This document shows positions 12,479 to 22,369 of a stretch of 64,000 nucleotides of DNA, in pieces. The stretch comes from Wallemia ichthyophaga EXF-994 (lineage: Eukaryota > Basidiomycota > Wallemiomycetes > Wallemiales > Wallemiaceae), in contig NW_008806302.1 of assembly GCF_000400465.1 (NCBI RefSeq), positions 1-64,000 on the forward strand, written 5' to 3'. The notes beneath the pieces are model-generated. The model did no database searches. It saw nothing but the letters and a program-made list of their open reading frames with translations, and was not told where the DNA came from. The position numbers and the translations under genes are program-made. The first letter of the stretch is position 1. Each line of letters begins with the position of its first letter.

Positions 12479-13537
12479 TCAAAGACCAATGACACCTCCA
12501 CCAGTGTCGCAGCCATTCAAGACGCAAGTGCCTGCCGCTAATCTCTTGAGACCAACAGGGTTGTCGACCTTGAGGTTGCCGTTGTCTCTTTCGTGACCTC
12601 CGTCGATGAGGCCCAATACCCTGCGAGAGAGATCTGATTTGTCATCTTCTCCACGCACTTCAAGATCGAGACCCAACACCTCATCATCTGAACGCTTGTC
12701 GATGACTCTGAGGCCTATGGATTCCTCTGAGTACTGTTCATTAGCTCTAACGCCTATGTGAAGTTTATTATCGTCGTCGTGGTCATGAGCATCGTCGGTA
12801 AGCAAACCGTTGCCATCGACAGATCTCACACCAACGTGTGCCAAGTCAGGGCTACCGTCGTTGAGCAAAATGCCTCTCCTGCCAACATCCAGGGTAATTG
12901 CATTATTATGGTCGTTATGGTCGCTGAGGAGGCCTCCGCGTCTAAGGACATCGAGCAGCTCAGCGCCGTCGCCAGTGTCGCCAAGACCGAGTGCCGCACC
13001 ACGCTTGAGTAGACCAATCAAAGGCTCGTCATTGTGATTGCCGCTGTCGTTTAGGATGCGGCCAAAGAGACCGAGCGTTGAATCGCGTTCGCTATCGCCT
13101 TCTCCGCCGATACCCAGGATAGCGCGCTGGAGAAGATCAACGTCGATCGTCCCTGAAGAGTCAGTGAGGTCCTCCGTGCGTCTAAGCACATCAACGCCGA
13201 GAATATCGCCCTCGCCGTCATGACCGCCATTTGAACCGAGGATGCGCTTCAGGATGTGCACATCAAGAAGCCCATTATCGTCGTCGTGTCTTTTGAGCAC
13301 GCTGACTTTGTTGTTGGTGAGCAACTGCGCGGAGTAGTCTGGTTGACTGTCGTGCTGTTCGTGTTGTTCGCGTGTGTTCAAGAACAGAATACCCTTTCCG
13401 TCATCTGTAGGATTTTGAGTGTTGCTTGCTTAGAGTGACGCGCGCTGCCCACCCGTTTTGTCATCGAGGATGCGTCTGGTGGGCGCAGCGAGAATGGCTG
13501 CTGCACACGACGCGATGAGGGGGAGACGAAGGAGCAT
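12479..13537 (-). CDS. Secreted precursor with many dibasic (Kex2-type) sites and degenerate repeats
   Basis: Two exons, 13453-13537 and 12479-13404, give about 336 residues. Residues 1-19 are a signal peptide (MLLRLPLIASCAAAILAAP). The mature chain is built from imperfect units of 20-30 residues in which a hydrophobic stretch such as GLLDVHILKR, ELLDVLRRGG or PLIGLLKRG meets KR or RR, separated by Asp/Asn/His/Gly-rich linkers. This is the layout of fungal Kex2-processed repeat precursors, which release secreted peptides in the Golgi and include dikaritin-type RiPP precursors and pheromones. The last unit differs: it holds the only two Cys residues (GTCVLNGCDTGGG). I see no UstY-like modifying gene next to it. 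Function is inference. Confidence 0.72.
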
Positions 13538-13725
13538 GGTGCGTGAATAAGAAGGAGACGGTTGCGGAGTAAATTGTAAATGGCTAAATTGCTCCCTCAC
13601 ATTTCCTAATCCGGCATACACATCGACGGCGAGGAGCGAGAAATGGCGCACAAGTTGATAGCATTGCCGGAAGGTGTGTGAGGGTGGATATAAAGATTCC
13701 CACTTACACGCTCCAGACTGCTTCA

Positions 13726-14744
13726 ATGAGCGCGGTTGCGCGTCGATTGTGCGTGTGCCGCGTCCACTCAACACTCAGGAAAGAATATTGGTGGCAGTGT
13801 CGAGTGATTCAGACAGGCTTTATGAGATGCACGCTACACAGGCGCGTCATGAGGAGGACAGATGCTGGTTCGTCGACCAGCTAATAGTAGCAGGTGGGTG
13901 GGCGTTGGCGGGTGCCACAGCTATAGCTCACAAACACGCTATATAGACCCACGGCTCATTACTGCCACACCGCTCGATCCCACTTTCATCGTTGCAAGTT
14001 TGTTGCTGTCGGTGCCTGATCACGCGAGGAGTGTGAGTGGAGGTGCGCAGGCCTTGCGAGACATACTTTCTAACACCAAATACACCCAGACATACAGTCG
14101 ATTCGAAGATATTACCGATACATTGCGGAATGCGCACACAGACTGCGACATTCTCCCGCTCCTGCACACTAACGCTGCTAAAGCGGGTTTGGAGCGGTGT
14201 TGCGAGAGCAAGGAGCTAGCGGCGGATGAAATGGTGTACAAGCTGAGCGAGCCGCGGTATCTGGGGTATTTAGATGCCAAGATAGCCAGATGTCTCAGCA
14301 CAGTGGTCGCGCAGCGTGATATCAAATGCGTTGAACCGCCCACACATCACCTGCTGACGCCGGAACTGACGCTGCGTAGGTGTATGCGTTAGTGGTGAGT
14401 GCACCCGCTGACTACGATTACCTGCAGAGTCGTACAAGAGGAACATGGTCGAGTGTGTGCTGTATAACGTGCCATACTCCCTGCACACAATTGTCAGACA
14501 ACACAACACCACACCCGACCTCGACGCTTTCGATGCCGAGCAGAGCAAGCAGACGCATCAGTCAGACACACTCATTCGCTCGAATAAGGGTGGATACGAC
14601 GAGGGCAAGGAGCTGGATAGGGAGGAGGTGAAGAAACCAGCCAAGGCGTCGAGAGGCGCGGAGAACTTGAAGAAAGTGGATACATCCAAGATGATGAAGC
14701 TGGATGGCTTCTTTGCAAAGAAGCCTGTAAATCGCAAAGAGTAG
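13726..14744 (+). CDS. Ribonuclease H2 subunit B
   Basis: Accessory subunit of the nuclear RNase H2 complex that removes ribonucleotides from DNA (yeast Rnh202, human RNASEH2B). Exons 13726-13734, 13779-13893, 13947-14375 and 14428-14744 join in phase. Family marks: CWFVDQLIVADPRLITATPL then DPTFI early, a helical YKLSEPRYLGYLDAKI block, and a C-terminal PIP-box-like MMKLDGFFAKK, which recruits the sliding clamp. Exon 1 is only nine bases (Met-Ser-Ala). A good 57-nt in-frame intron candidate lies at 14033-14089 (GTGAGT, CTAAC, CAG); if used, the product loses 19 residues. The gene converges on the methyltransferase with only 37 bases between stops. Confidence 0.8.
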
Positions 14745-14781
14745 TACGTACAATGTAAATGTTCCACCATGTATACCCATC

Positions 14782-15696
14782 TCAAAGCTTTTGACACATC
14801 ATGAACGAGACGGGGAAGGCCATCTCCAAAATAGCATTCGCATCACCAATTTCCTCATTAATCCCATTTTTGAGATCACTGATGAGTGTGTTGGTTGGGT
14901 GCAACTCACAGTACTTGGAGTAACTCGACCAGGTCGCCAGATACTCAGCAAAGGCATCAATAGATGTGGTACTTTTGAGTTTATACTCGGTGCTGCTGTC
15001 GTAGAATAAGCGTCGATTGTTCACTCCCCACCTAGGAAAGTGAATGTCTCGGAGGAGATTCTCGAGGAACCGGCGACCGGGCTGCTGCCAGTAAGGGGCG
15101 CAGGTGTTTTTGAAGGAGGCAAAAGCGTGGAGATGTGGGTGGCTGAGGAGTTGTACGTCTCCGTAGACCTGAGATAAGATAAGATAAGATTTGTGCTGTG
15201 TGCCGCCAAACTCACCAGGTAGACCAGTGAGCCACCGCTGGTGAGAGCATCGCCGAGTAGCTCCCACAACTTGCAGTCAGCGGTGTGGTTGGGCGGGGAG
15301 TGAAACCAATGTGCGGCTTGTGCGCTAACGATGAGATCGACGGGTTCGGTGAGAAGAGAAGGCAGCTCTCCAGCAGATGCCTCGCGCAGCTGCACATTGT
15401 CCGCACCCGCCAAACCCTTCCCAGCCTCGCGAATCATTTGCTCGGACGGGTCAGTCGCTAGCACCCAGTCGGAGTGGGCGGCGAGGTAGCTCGTTATCGT
15501 GCCTGGTCCACAGCCCAGCTCTGCACTTCGGATACTGCGGCGGCCGTGGTAGCGCATTATCTCATCGAGAAGCGCCGTCGTGTAGCGCGGACGCGCAGCT
15601 GCGTACTTGGAAGAAGAGAAGCTGAAGTGGAGTGGGTTGGTGTGGTGGCTGAGCGTGCTTTCATTCCACTCACGCTTTGCTCGCGAATTGGGACAT
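14782..15696 (-). CDS. SAM-dependent methyltransferase, Crg1/Tmt1-like
   Basis: Class I methyltransferase resembling yeast Crg1 and trans-aconitate methyltransferase. Exons 15674-15696, 15216-15621 and 14782-15168 join in phase to about 271 residues. The SAM-binding motif I reads AELGCGPGTIT, followed by ATDPSEQMI (motif II acid) and VDLIVSAQAAHWF (post-motif with the AxHW signature of this family). The start MSQFASKA joins to FSSSKYAAARPRY, as expected for the family's FSxxxYxxxRPxYP opening. Intron 2 (15169-15215) contains a short AGATA-type repeat. The substrate is unknown. The gene is divergent from an NmrA-like gene 170 bases away. Confidence 0.86.
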
Positions 15697-15809
15697 GCGT
15701 TTAGTAGATGAGATTGATAAGGAAACCGAAATGACGTAGTTGGATTCATAAGCAGAAGAATTGGTAAGCGTTGGGGAATGTATGGGCTGCATTAATTTGT
15801 AATCAGGGG

Positions 15810-15817
15810 TATAAAGG
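15810..15817 (+). promoter_or_regulatory. TATA box of the NmrA-like gene
   Basis: TATAAAGG lies 49 bases upstream of the ATG at 15866, a usual TATA position for a short 5' leader. Inferred from motif and spacing only. Confidence 0.5.
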
Positions 15818-15865
15818 GAGCGCATTTTCAACCATAGTGACCGTCATCACAAAAACACAGACGCA

Positions 15866-16807
15866 ATGACAGTGGCAACAACACTCATAATTGGCGCGAC
15901 CGGCAACACCGGCAAGAGCGTAGTAAACACACTGAGCAAGCTGAGCAACACAACAATAATCGCACTCACACGCTCACTGAACAACCCAATCGCAAAGGAC
16001 CTGGAAAAACTGCCAAACACCCAAGTAATTGAGAAGGACTGGACGACCGTTGATGTGGATTTCTTCAAGTCTCATAACATCCAAAAGGTATTTGTGGCTT
16101 CTCATAACCTGCCATCACATTTTACGGACGAATCGCTCTTGTACACTGCAGCGCTACACGCAGGAGTGAAGTATGTGGTGAGGATATCGACGTTTGTTCA
16201 TTTTATAGGACCAGCGAGTCCAATTTACTACGGGAGGAACCACTGGGCGATAGAGAACCTGCTCAGCCAACCTGAGTTCAAGGAGTTGCAGTGGACATCC
16301 CTCCAACCCAACTTTTTCGGGAACACATTCCTGGTCACAGCGGCACTCTGGTTAAACAAGTACAAGGAAACAGGCGAGAAGGATACGCTCAAGGTGATGC
16401 TGGATGAGAAGGAACCAGTTGCGATGATAGATCCAGATGACGTCGGTGTTTTTGCAGGACATTTGCTCAATAGCAGCGACTACACGCAACACAACCACGC
16501 CAAATACGTGCTTGCAGGACCGGAGAATGAGAATGGAAGGTCAGTTGTGGAGGCAGTGGAGCAGCTTGCCAAGACCAAGGTCGACAAGGTCGAATACAGG
16601 TGCGACGACTGGCTGGAAATGCTGCCATCTATGGGATATGCGAAGAATGTGATGCCATCGATCGCAAAAAGCAGCTCATTGTTCTTGTGGACGGGTAGAG
16701 GGTCGGTGGAGAGCTCGCCAAACAGTAAAGAGGTAACAGAAATCGCACCACCTAAGACTCGGATCGGTGAAAATTTGATCAAACTGTGTGAATCGATGGG
16801 GGCTTGA
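15866..16807 (+). CDS. NmrA-like NAD(P)-binding family protein
   Basis: Atypical short-chain dehydrogenase of the NmrA type, 313 residues, one exon. The nucleotide-binding loop is LIIGATGNTGKSVVNTL (GATGxTG), followed by the expected ALTRSL strand end. VVRISTFVHF marks the central strand, and HWAIENLLSQ the region of the usual active-site Tyr, which seems absent, as is typical of redox-sensing NmrA proteins. It could be a reductase or a regulator; sequence does not decide. A second, diverged member of the family lies at 62077-63033. Confidence 0.87.
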   Translation: MTVATTLIIGATGNTGKSVVNTLSKLSNTTIIALTRSLNNPIAKDLEKLPNTQVIEKDWTTVDVDFFKSHNIQKVFVASHNLPSHFTDESLLYTAALHAGVKYVVRISTFVHFIGPASPIYYGRNHWAIENLLSQPEFKELQWTSLQPNFFGNTFLVTAALWLNKYKETGEKDTLKVMLDEKEPVAMIDPDDVGVFAGHLLNSSDYTQHNHAKYVLAGPENENGRSVVEAVEQLAKTKVDKVEYRCDDWLEMLPSMGYAKNVMPSIAKSSSLFLWTGRGSVESSPNSKEVTEIAPPKTRIGENLIKLCESMGA

Positions 16808-17018
16808 AAGTAAAAGGGAGGTGTGATGGGAAAGAGCTAAGGAATGATGTAATCATGTAAAAAATAATGAAAATATAAACGAAAGAGTGATTGAGATGAT
16901 GATATTGATGTGGGTGGTATGCGTAGAGCGAGAAGAAAGAGTAGAACACGGAGACACACAGTGAGATGATAAGACTGAGAATTGAAGTGAAAACACTCTT
17001 TATAAATATACGTCGACG

Positions 17019-17696
17019 ATGATTAAGGTGAGTGGGTAGGCGAGTAGAGGCACAGCTAAACGAGTACACAGATCTGGTCAATGAAGAAGGAGGCCGAGAA
17101 CGGGCAGAAGAAGAAGCCAAAGACGAGTGCTGCTCAGTTGAGGGTGCAGAAGGGTGACTAACCTAACCTAACCTGCAGGTGGACAAGCTAACAAAGCCAA
17201 TAGACATTACAGAGCTAGAACTACCGTCTACAATGTCCACTAACTTCCCCAATCCGTCAGATTTACTCAACTTTGAGCTGATTATACAGCCAGATGAAGG
17301 TGGCTGTCTGGCTGTATCTAACACGCTAAGACTAACAAACTCCCAGGCATGTACAAAGGCGGTTCATTCAAATTCACCTTCAATATTTCCAACAACTACC
17401 CGCACGAGGCACCCAAAGTCAAGCTCACCCAGAAGATCTATCACCCAAATCTTGATCACCAGGGAAACGTCTGCTTGAATATTCTCCGCGAAGACTGGAA
17501 GCCTGTTCTCAATCTCAACGCTCTTGTCGTTGGTTTACAGTATTTGTTCCTCGAACCCAACGCAGAGGACCCACTCAACAAGGACGCTGCCAACGATCTA
17601 CTCAGAGATCGCAACCAATTCAAATCCTGGGTGGCTGCTTCCATGTCTGGCAAGCCTGTCAAAGGTGAGCCATACGATTACGTCTTAGCTAGATAG
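17019..17696 (+). CDS. UBC12: NEDD8-conjugating enzyme E2 Ubc12
   Basis: E2 enzyme that carries NEDD8/Rub1 to cullins. Exons 17019-17027, 17072-17153, 17204-17299 and 17347-17696 join in phase to about 178 residues. The N-terminal tail (MIKIWSMKKEAENG...) and SAAQLRVQKDITELELP are specific to Ubc12. The catalytic Cys is in GNVCLNILREDWKPVLN, and the family motif LFLEPNAEDPLN follows. Exon 1 is nine bases. The 50-nt intron 17154-17203 has several CTAAC copies, giving redundant branch sites; the acceptor after AATAG restores the family sequence QKDITELELP, whereas the nearer CTGCAG does not. Confidence 0.93.
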
Positions 17697-17772
17697 ATAG
17701 CTGCCTAGCAACGATCCAATCAATTTTATTAGATTTCATGTATTTTACTCGTTCATCTCCCATCGAATCTCC

Positions 17773-17820
17773 CGCCGTGTTCCTCCTTGATCTCAGCGCC
17801 GTGTTCCTCCTTGATCTCAG
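17773..17820 (+). repeat. Perfect 24-bp tandem duplication in the POM152 leader
   Basis: Two identical 24-base units (17773-17796 and 17797-17820) end six bases before the ATG at 17827. Each is pyrimidine-rich and ends ATCTCAG, so each could act as a splice acceptor or leader element. Probably a recent slip duplication. Confidence 0.9.
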
Positions 17821-17826
17821 ACGTCC

Positions 17827-20800
17827 ATGAGTACCCCGCGCACCGTGGCTGATGCACATCTCCCACGCATCCCCACTTCCATCTTCAACGCCCCTTCTCA
17901 GCGCCTACTCGCTCTTAGCGCCCTCACTGCCCTCCAAGCATACAAATTATCCATCTCTCTCTCCCTATGGTCCACACAGAGCTCTACACGCCTTCTAGAC
18001 TCTGAAATCGCTCTCTATAGATGGTCGCTGATCGATCTCTCTGCTATCTTGCTTATCTGGTGGTTGCGGATCCCTCGACTGAGATTCCACAAATCCGTGT
18101 GGGTCGCTGCAGCAGCCGCGTTCTTTGCATTTGATTGGTTCCTCTTGGGCAGTTGGAAGGTGCGTAGTCTATTTGCTCAATTTCCTCCTCTCACTCTCCC
18201 CAGCTACCCGTAACCCAGTTATCCACACTCATAATCCCTTCTTCCCTGCTAAACGCGTTCACTTTCTACAAAACTCCGCAGGAACACAGCGTTAGGCTCA
18301 AGGACGTCATCGGTAACCGCGATAGCCATCTCAGAGGCGAGCACACGGTTAGAGTTGGTGGCTTCAGCACCGCAAAGCTCAACCCAACCACTCAGTCTTT
18401 CTGTGTACCCATAGCTCCCACCAATCCAATCGCCCTGCCTATTCTCTTCAACAACACCGATCCTCTCGTTCTCGCCTACTCTGTCACCCCCCTCAACCAC
18501 GACGGCAGCTTGGCCGAGGAAAGCCAAGTGGAAATCCAAGGCAGGGAGCTAGAGAAGAGCAGGCTTGGGTACGCTGATGATGACGATGATTTCTTCGACC
18601 CTAACCACGACTTGTACTCCCCACACGACGAGTTGGCTCTCTTGCCCCGTGGTCCAGGTGTCAGTGCCCCTCCACGCCTCCAGAAAACTCAAAATATCCG
18701 TTACATTCCACTTAATCCCTCCTCACTTCCTCCACCCCCTTTCATCGTCCGCCTTAAGCACGTCGTCGACAAGTCTTCCGAATTAGACGCCCGTCTAGCA
18801 CGCACTGAGGCTGTCGTTGTAGAGTGTCCCTCTGCTGGTTTCGCTAGTGACCAACCCACACAACCCAACCACGGCGACCGCTGTGTCGGCGACAAGGTTG
18901 GCCTTCAGTTGGGTGTGCGTTCCGCCGGCGGTGCCAGTGTTGGTTGGATCAGCCGCGGCCCGGAGGGAAGTGATTTGCGAAAACTGGATAATATCGGCTC
19001 GACAGCGTACACGACATCTGCAGCGCATGCACGCGCCGTATCAACGACAACCTCCATCCCTATCAACGTTACGCTCGACAGGGCCGGTGCATACAGTCTT
19101 GAGCTGGCTTCACTGGCTGATTTCTTCGCCAACGAGCCATACCCATCGCTGTACGAGTCGGGGCTACAGCATGCGTCGTCATCTGTGCACTACAACTCGC
19201 ACCCACGCCCTGTTGTACAGTTCGCTGGCTGTACAGCTGAGCAGCCCGTGCGGCTACTGGAGGGCGAGAAAGCATCGGCCGAGTTGAGTGTGAGTGTTGG
19301 TGGTATATCCCCAGCGGAAGGGGGCGTTGATGTTAGCGTAACTTATTTCGATAATCCGGATCTACAGCGCAGCGGTGCGTCTACTCCGCTCAGTGTGCAC
19401 ATTCCCGCTGGACACACACACGCTGCCTTGCGAGTCACTCGCCCTGGTTACTACAAGATGGAGGAGGTGCGCGGTGAGTACTGCATCGGCGCAACGCACC
19501 TTCCCGACGTGTGCGGCGTGCAGACCACACCCAGACCGACACTCAATATGGATATACGTACTATAGAAGACTGTAGCGGGGAAGTCGGTATACGCGCTCA
19601 GATGGCCCTCACCGGTGCAGCGCCATTCACGCTAGCATACCTTGTCGAGTTTGCTGGCGAAGCGAAGCGGGTAGAGAAGCGGATTCACGCGAGCAGAGAT
19701 GAGCTCTCATTGACACCGGAGCGTGAGGGCGAGTACAAGTACACGTTCCTAGCGCTGTCTGATGCCAACTACCGCGATATCGCACTAGGAGAGCGAGGCG
19801 AGGGCATAACGGCGACGCAGGTTGTACATCCACTTGCAGGTGCGTCCTTCGCCGAGCCATCTACCAAACGCACCGTGTGGAGCTGCGAAAGCGGGACGAT
19901 AGATGTCCAAGTGGAGTTCACAGGGAGCGGTCCATGGACGCTAGAATACCAGACGAGTGGAACGAGTGCATCTTCCATCGCCGCACCCACTGCATTCAGC
20001 GAGAAGGATATACACAACCGTCGTCACACACTCGCTGTGCCCATACCTGCAGACATTGATCGCCTTGGGGGGCAATTCCGCGTCAGCCTTGCTGGCGTCG
20101 AGGATAGCAGGCGTTGTCGCAAGGCGCTAGCGCAGGATTACACAGTGGTCGTGCAGAGGGTTAAGCCGACCGCAAGGCTATCGGGCGCCACCAGTGCCAC
20201 AGTACGCGATGGAGAGTCAGCGTATATACCCGTACGCGTGACAGGCGATCCGCCTTGGGTGGTAGGATATGAGCATGGTGGGCAAGCTCACACCGTTACC
20301 ACCCACTCGCGCCAGACTGACCTTGTCGTCGACAGCGAGGGGTTGTATCGGCTGACGGAGGTGCGGGATGCTCATTGCCCTGGTACTGTTGTCACCGGTG
20401 AGGATAGTTTTGCGCTTGACTTTATCCCACGCCCGTCGCTCAGTTTGGGTAAGCAAACGCAGACGCAGGAGCAGAAGCGCAAACATCATCACACACTCCC
20501 GCCCGTGTGCACTTACGATGACAGCGCTGTCTCCCTCGCTATCTCGGGCGAGCCGCCATTCGAGGTGGTGTACGAGCACACACACAGCGGTGCAAGAGCG
20601 GACGAGCGCATTGCGAGTGTGCGTCAAAACCCTCTCGTCAGTCTCGACACAGCGGTGGCTGGCACACATGTGTACCGGTTTGCGGGTGTTGGTGATGCAA
20701 ATTACGCATTGGCTGGGAGTGGGAGTGCGCAGGTGCAAGTAGAGCAGGTAGTGGTAGAGCGACCCTATGCGCAATTCGCGCATACACCACGCGCGTCGTA

Positions 20801-21710
20801 CTGTCTGGGCGATGTCTTAGCGCCGCGTGAGCACGCTACACACCCTACTCACACCCCCCTCATCGAGCTGCACGGCACAGCACCGTGGGTGCTTGACCTG
20901 GAGGTAGTCGAGGAGGGAGGAGCACATGCTCGGCGCGTATCTGTGCGCGATATCCGCGAGCCGCTGTGGGCGTTAGATCTTTCCCCGCTGCGCTTGCTAG
21001 CTTTCGGCGCACACCGCATCAGTATTGTCGGCGTACACGACGCGAGTGCGTGTGTGGCTGATGGGGGTGAGGAGAGCAGTGCACACCGTCGCAGCACCCT
21101 CATCGACGTGGCGGAATCAGCTACTGTCGTGCCGCGCGCTCGCGCCGAGGATGTATGTGTTGGTGACAGCATGGATTTCCAACTAGGCGGTAGTGCACCC
21201 TGGGTTGTGCGGTACGAATGGGACGGCGTAACGAACACGGTAAAGAGCCGCTCGGCGCTTTTCAGCCGCGTCGCTGAGGAGGAAGGTCGCTTTGCGATCA
21301 CGGAGGTATCCCACCACTCCCAGCGTTGCCCAAGCGCTGTGGATATTCGCCGTAGCGTTCACCCTCTCCCTGCAGCCTCGGTTAGCGAGGGAGACACTTA
21401 TATTGAAGATATTCGCGAAGGCGATCAAGCTGAAATTCGCTTCTCCTTCACTGGCACTCCCCCTTTCACTTTCACGTACGAGCGTAGAGAAAACATCCAG
21501 CGTGGACGCTCGCATGAACTGGGCAGAGTGCTCGAGAGACATACAGTGACGGATATTATGGAACATGAGCATTCAATTTACTCGTCGTTGGAGGGTGAGT
21601 TGGTGCAACTGCTTGCACACACACACTAACACAAATCAGGCACTTACGTCGTCTCCTTCATCCAAGACAGCTACTGCAGATATCCAAAAGATACACTGTA
21701 TAGAACATGA
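17827..21710 (+). CDS. POM152: Pom152-type nuclear pore membrane nucleoporin
   Basis: Membrane ring nucleoporin. Exons 17827-18159, 18204-21594 and 21640-21710 give about 1264 residues, near the 1200-1340 of the family. The N-terminal part has three hydrophobic spans (about residues 25-45, 70-85 and 92-110), matching the pore-membrane anchor. The long remainder consists of repeated Ig-like beta domains; each carries a G(x)PPW/TAPFTL strand (for example GDPPWVVGYEH, GTAPWVLDLE, GTPPFTFTYE) and a YxxxxVxDxxC type end. That repeat pattern and the single anchor are diagnostic. The last short exon ends GTYVVSFIQDSYCRYPKD, the usual family end. Very GC-rich codon use creates many long antisense frames. 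Confidence 0.9.
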
Positions 21711-21740
21711 TCTAATTTATATAAATACACTTGATTTCAT

Positions 21741-22271
21741 TTAGCTGGTGAGAGGGGCTGGGTTGGTGGGGTTGGTCGGAGTGCCTGAGCTTCCTGGGTT
21801 GCCTGGGTTGCCTGCACTAGGCACAGCACCAGGTGGAGCGAGCATTTTGCCACCGCTCATAATGTGTCGGTGTGCCTGTAGCTGCGAGTAGAAATCCGCG
21901 TCGCTGATAACGCCCTTAAAGATACGCTGGCGCTTAGAAGGAGCGTTCTTCTTGTTGAGATCGACGCCTCTAGCCTCAGCCCTCTTGCGCTCATACTCGG
22001 CTCTGTCTGGTGCGGGTACACCCTCCATACCGAATATTTCAATCTCAAAGGTAGATCTCCCTGGCAGCGCATTTTCAATCCTGTCAGCCTCGAGCTTGTG
22101 TACTTGTTGGCAGTGCACCGCTAGACCATTGGCAGTGTTCAGCCGACGTGGACACAGCGTACAGCGGAAGTGTTTGGCTTTCTGGTGCGAGATTAACACC
22201 TTGTCATCCTCAAATTCCCTCTCGCAGTACCAGCACCACGGCTTATTTTCAATCCTGCGTTTCTTGACCAT
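21741..22271 (-). CDS. BuGZ/ZNF207-type C2H2 zinc finger protein
   Basis: One exon, 176 residues. The N-terminus has the family's paired zinc fingers: KPWCWYCEREFEDDKVLISH then QKAKHFRCTLCPRRLNTANG with HCQQVH. Family members bind microtubules and Bub3 and also act in splicing. Downstream is the conserved GMEGVPAPDRAEYERKRAE segment, and the C-terminus is Gly/Pro/Asn-rich and low complexity. A GLEBS-type Bub3-binding motif is not obvious in this short version. The gene is convergent with POM152, stops 30 bases apart. Confidence 0.88.
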   Translation of the reverse strand: MVKKRRIENKPWCWYCEREFEDDKVLISHQKAKHFRCTLCPRRLNTANGLAVHCQQVHKLEADRIENALPGRSTFEIEIFGMEGVPAPDRAEYERKRAEARGVDLNKKNAPSKRQRIFKGVISDADFYSQLQAHRHIMSGGKMLAPPGAVPSAGNPGNPGSSGTPTNPTNPAPLTS

Positions 22272-22369
22272 GGCGGTGTGGAGATGGCCGTTAGGTGTTA
22301 AGAAGCCTTGTTAACCCAACACGGTCAAGATAAAAGAAATAAAATTTAAAATTTAATATAATACGCTGA

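Noticed and set aside
12758-13223. Plus-strand ORFs opposite the dibasic-site precursor
   Set aside because: They are antisense shadows of a repetitive coding sequence. The minus strand has the signal peptide, intron and stop.
17155-17176. Telomere-like CTAACCTAACCTAACC run
   Set aside because: It lies in a UBC12 intron and gives redundant branch-point sequences. It is three units long, with no other telomeric sign.
18847-21572. Many long antisense and off-frame ORFs inside POM152
   Set aside because: High GC and few stops make long spurious frames. Only the main frame shows repeated Ig-like domains and consistent introns.
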